DNA from: Anolis sagrei
Taxonomy: Eukaryota > Chordata > Lepidosauria > Squamata > Anolidae
Assembly: GCF_037176765.1 (NCBI RefSeq)
Contig: NC_090023.1
Location: forward strand, 12,910,542-12,974,541
Direction of reading: 5' to 3'
Length of the DNA stretch: 64,000 nucleotides
The stretch's first letter is position 1. The number at the start of each line of letters is the position of its first letter. The notes below the pieces were generated by a model. It was not told where the DNA came from. It did no database searches and was given only the letters and a program-made list of their open reading frames with translations. This document shows positions 60,950 to 64,000 of the stretch, one piece after another. Both the position numbers and the translations under genes were made by a program.

Positions 60950-61640
60950 TAAACATTAGGAAAATGTCTTGTCTATAAGAGCTATCCAACAGAAGAACAG
61001 ACTGCCTTGGTAAGTGGTGGACTCTCTTTCTTTGGAGGTCTTAAAAAGAGGCTTGATGGCCATCTATTCACAGTATTTTACAGTTTTGGTCCAAATTACC
61101 TGTTCGAACGCATCTCTCCTTATGAACTATCTAGAACTTTAAGATAATCTGGGGAGGCCCTGTTTTCGATCCCGCCTTCATCACAGATACATCCAGCGGG
61201 GACAAAAGACAGGGCCTTCTCAGTGGTGGCCCCTCGGCTCATAGGGATATCAAATCGGCTGCCTTCCTTTTAACTTTTTGAAAAAAAATCAAAACTTGGC
61301 TTTTTGAGCAAGCGTTTGCAAATGCAATGTAACAGGCAAACATGGGATAACGGAACGACTGGAAGATCTGACTGGACAATGTTTTTAACAAGGAGACGCT
61401 GATGATGTATGTTTTTATTGATCTTGCTATGGTTTGATATTATATGCTAATGTTTTTAATTGTATTTTATGGTATTGGGGCACTGAAGTGTTGCCGACTG
61501 TAAACCGCCTTGAGTCGCCTTCAGGCTGAGAAAGGCGGTATACAAATATAGTAAATAAATAAATAAATTTTAGTTGTCCTTGTCAAGGAATTGGACTAGA
61601 TGGTACTTTTAGCATCTTCTATCTCTTACTATTCCCATGC
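60950..61640 (+). mobile_element. Old CR1 LINE in the PRCP intron, split by L2
   Basis: The left part ACATTAGGAAAATGTCTTGT to GGCTTGATGGCCATCTATTC and the right part GGAATTGGACTAGATGGTAC flank the L2 copy. Confidence 0.68.
61082..61566 (+). mobile_element. L2-like LINE 3' end
   Basis: GGGGAGGCCCTGTTTTCGAT and ACAGGGCCTTCTCAGTGGTG (C-terminal coding), then CCGCCTTGAGTCGCC, GGCGGTATACAAATATAG and (AAAT)n. Confidence 0.8.
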
Positions 61641-61861
61641 ATACAAGGATGAGACACAGTTGTTACACTGGTACTGTCATGAATATGTTTTGAACCTTTA
61701 TAATGTTCTTTAATCCATTTTCAGTGGGACAGAATATATCAGCCACTTTCAGAGAAAGAAACCGACACACAGATTCCAGTACTGGTTTTATAATAACTAT
61801 AAACAAAGGGGAAATATCACATTTACTCAACATTCACTCATAATCCATTCATGCATTCATT

Positions 61862-62275
61862 TACTTTATTTATATACCACTTTTCTCAACCCCTAGGCAA
61901 CTCAAAGCGGTTAACAACAGTAATTTCAATACACACATTACAAAATCATTGGAGCATTTAAAAACAATAGCATAACAACAATTAAACATCAATATGACAA
62001 ATCATTCACGTCTCATCAATAGAATCAGAATCCAGTCTCATCATCCGTTATTCCGTATTCCTATAGTCAATTACACTGCCTAATCAAATGCCTGCTCGAA
62101 CAACCAGGTCTTCACTTTCCTCCAAAATGCCAATAAGGAGGGGGCTGATCTGATATCTGTAGGAAGGGAGTTCCACAGCCGAGGGGGCACCACTGAGAAG
62201 GCCCTGTCTCTCGTCCCTGCCAGGCGTGCCTGTGATGCTGGCGGGACCGAGAGCAGGGCCTCCTCAGATGATCCA
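61862..62275 (-). mobile_element. L2-like LINE 3' end
   Basis: Reverse copy: TTTATTTATATACCACTTTT tail side, and coding text on the minus strand, EALLSVPPASQARLAGTRDR then AFSVVPPRLWNSLPTDI. Confidence 0.82.
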
Positions 62276-63430
62276 ACACCCAACATTCAACATTCATGCT
62301 CACCATCCTCCTCCATTCAGGCCTGCTGATGGAGAAGAGAAGCAGGTGGAGAGTGCTACATTCCTGCAGATCTGACACACAGTTGAAAAGGAAAAGGGTC
62401 TCCTTATGTACAGCTTTTTGGTTGTTTAGGTGACCTCTGTCATTCAGCTTAGGCCTGCTGGAGACTCATCAATTCCAGAACAGATAAGACTGCCTTGGTA
62501 GACTGCTTTGGTAGGTGGCCACTTCTTTCTTAAAGTGTCATTGTCTTTTACTATGTAAACAATGTATTGTTTACACTCAAAGATCTCAGGTTGATTCTCA
62601 ACGGCATCTTTCTTGCCAAAGTTAACCAATTCCTCACCTACTTTGTTCTCCACAATGCAGTTTTCCAAGTTTTCACAAGCACTCATAGCCACACTAATAT
62701 TAATTTCCTAGATGTCACAGTGCTGTATCTCATTGCTCGCAATTGAAAGCAGAAGCAGGCTACGCTACATTGAAGTTTCTTTGCAGAGCCATTGATGCTA
62801 TTAATCTAAGTAAATTCCTTGTTTTGTTTATATAAGAATTTTCGAAATATAACTGGGTGCTACTTAGCATATCTATTATTTTGTCCTCTCTAAATTTAGT
62901 AAAAACCACAGAAGTACTATTACCTTTGATTTAATGAAAGAAGCCTGAAGAAGAGAATTTTGTTCTTGAAACAAGGACACAAAAGCACTCGGGGAACCTT
63001 GTTGTGGACTCCCGAGTTGGCTGAAAGCAACATGAACTGTTTCCAGTTTTGATACTCTCAAGTTTGTGGAATACAACGTGAACTTTTGTTGTAACATCAC
63101 GGACATATTCTCAAATGGACTAAACACAATATGAACTGCCTTTAAGTTTGATATATTCATTGATGCAATATGTCCTATGAAATTATGTTGTAAACTGTAT
63201 ATATATTGTGTACGTTTCACTATTGAAGTTACTTAAACTTGTACCTATGTTGAAGCTTATTTAAATAGGACAATTGCTTATTTACAACTTAATAGGCTCT
63301 AGCCAGACCCCAAACATACAATCCATTCAATCCATTCATAACAGTACTTACCATAAAGTTGGGAAGCAAGAATTGTTGGGCCCTGCCTAAAACCCATTAT
63401 AAGAATTGCCTCCCTACATTGCAGGAAAAG
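62276..63430. other. Unrecognised intronic sequence
   Basis: No named repeat. Around 63015-63170 a loosely repeated unit (AACATGAACTG, AACGTGAAC, ATATGAACTG with AGTTTGATA) at about 90-bp spacing suggests an old tandem repeat. Confidence 0.35.
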
Positions 63431-63439
63431 GGCCTGTTC

Positions 63440-63530
63440 CCCAATTTATATTTATTTACTTTATTTACTTCATTTTTACCCTGCTTTTCTCCTCCCTCAG
63501 GGGACTTAAGGTGGCTCACAGTAATATATA
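63440..63530 (-). mobile_element. L2-like tail
   Basis: TTTATATTTATTTACTTTAT, ACCCTGCTTTTCTCC, CAGGGGACTTAAGGTGGC. A second short one lies at 63775-63820. Confidence 0.5.
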
Positions 63531-63882
63531 AGTCAGTGAACTATGCCAAGTGAGCAGAGGGGCCTTCGGTGTAAAATTTCAGTTGTTTTAGGAGTCACAA
63601 CGTAGTAGTAGACACAAGTTTTACATGCAAAATGTCCATGTTTGCTGCCTTGCAGCTCCTTTTACAAGAGTCAAGTAAGCCGAACATGGGAGATGCCTCT
63701 GCCTTAAATCCTGGAGAGCTGTTGCCATGAAGAGAAGACAATACTGGGCTACAGAAAGGAAGTTTCTACCCATCCCTTTATTTATACGCTGCCTTTCTCC
63801 CAAACAACTCAGAGCTGGTGCAGGAAAACAGAATCCCACCCCACTGGACAACAGATACCTAGTTGACGTGAACATCATTGTT

Positions 63883-64000
63883 CTGGTACAGCTGTACCAG
63901 GAGCTCCAATTTTGTTTGCTTTGCATTGAATGTTTGTTTGTAGTCCTAAGTTTCAGGGACTCTGCAGATAGGTGGCTTCTTTTGGCTGCAGTCATAGGGC
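63883..64000 (+). repeat. Second copy of the 1556 repeat, cut by the window edge
   Basis: CTGGTACAGCTGTACCAGGA, GTTTCAGGGACTCTGCAGAT and TGCAGTCATAGGGC recur in the same order as at 1558-1678, about 88 percent alike by eye. Confidence 0.85.

Noticed and set aside
60128-60952. 274-residue plus-strand frame over the PRCP exon
   Set aside because: Antisense shadow; the minus strand has the conserved PRCP exon with acceptor site and stop.

Overview
The window reads as gene-poor DNA from a squamate reptile, probably an iguanian lizard of Anolis type; the exact species is not established. The evidence is the repeat mix. It holds tRNA-derived SINEs with BovB-like tails (Sauria SINE type), BovB, L1, L2 and CR1 LINEs, Penelope-like elements with a GIY-YIG nuclease, several hAT and Tigger-like DNA transposons, Helitrons and a few LTR fossils. 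Family names come from sequence features and memory; no database search was run.

Two host genes are recognisable, both on the minus strand. FAM181B is a complete single-exon gene at 22169-23347 with a GC-rich 5' side. The terminal coding exon of PRCP (lysosomal Pro-X carboxypeptidase) lies at 60617-60836, and the rest of PRCP would lie beyond position 64000. FAM181B and PRCP are also neighbours in the same relative orientation in human (11q14), so this is a conserved syntenic block. A short, diverged second copy of the FAM181B 3' coding end lies at 21556-21641.

Layout: 1-1019 is the 3' end of an L1 with an open ORF2 C-terminus. 1-18 kb is a mosaic of SINEs, CR1, hAT and palindromic MITEs, with a diverged CTAGAAC-rich tandem repeat (10.0-10.7 kb) and a purine microsatellite (10.9-11.25 kb). 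At 18.95-20.4 kb a palindromic MITE has seeded nine and a half apparently identical 139-bp tandem units. FAM181B follows, with a 1.5-kb polypyrimidine minisatellite directly upstream of it (23.47-24.97 kb). 25-59 kb is the FAM181B-PRCP intergenic region, dominated by nested transposons with readable target-site duplications, broken by a few repeat-poor islands that could hold regulatory DNA. 59-64 kb holds the PRCP 3' region, terminal exon and last intron.

The most notable structures are the palindrome-seeded array; a recurrent class of inverted-pair Penelope 3' ends with 12-bp target duplications (two are 222 bp each); three SINE types whose 3' tails each match a LINE in the window; hAT elements with internal tandem expansion; and a BovB copy flanked by a 47-48-bp duplication. 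I saw no operon-like, CRISPR or defence system.
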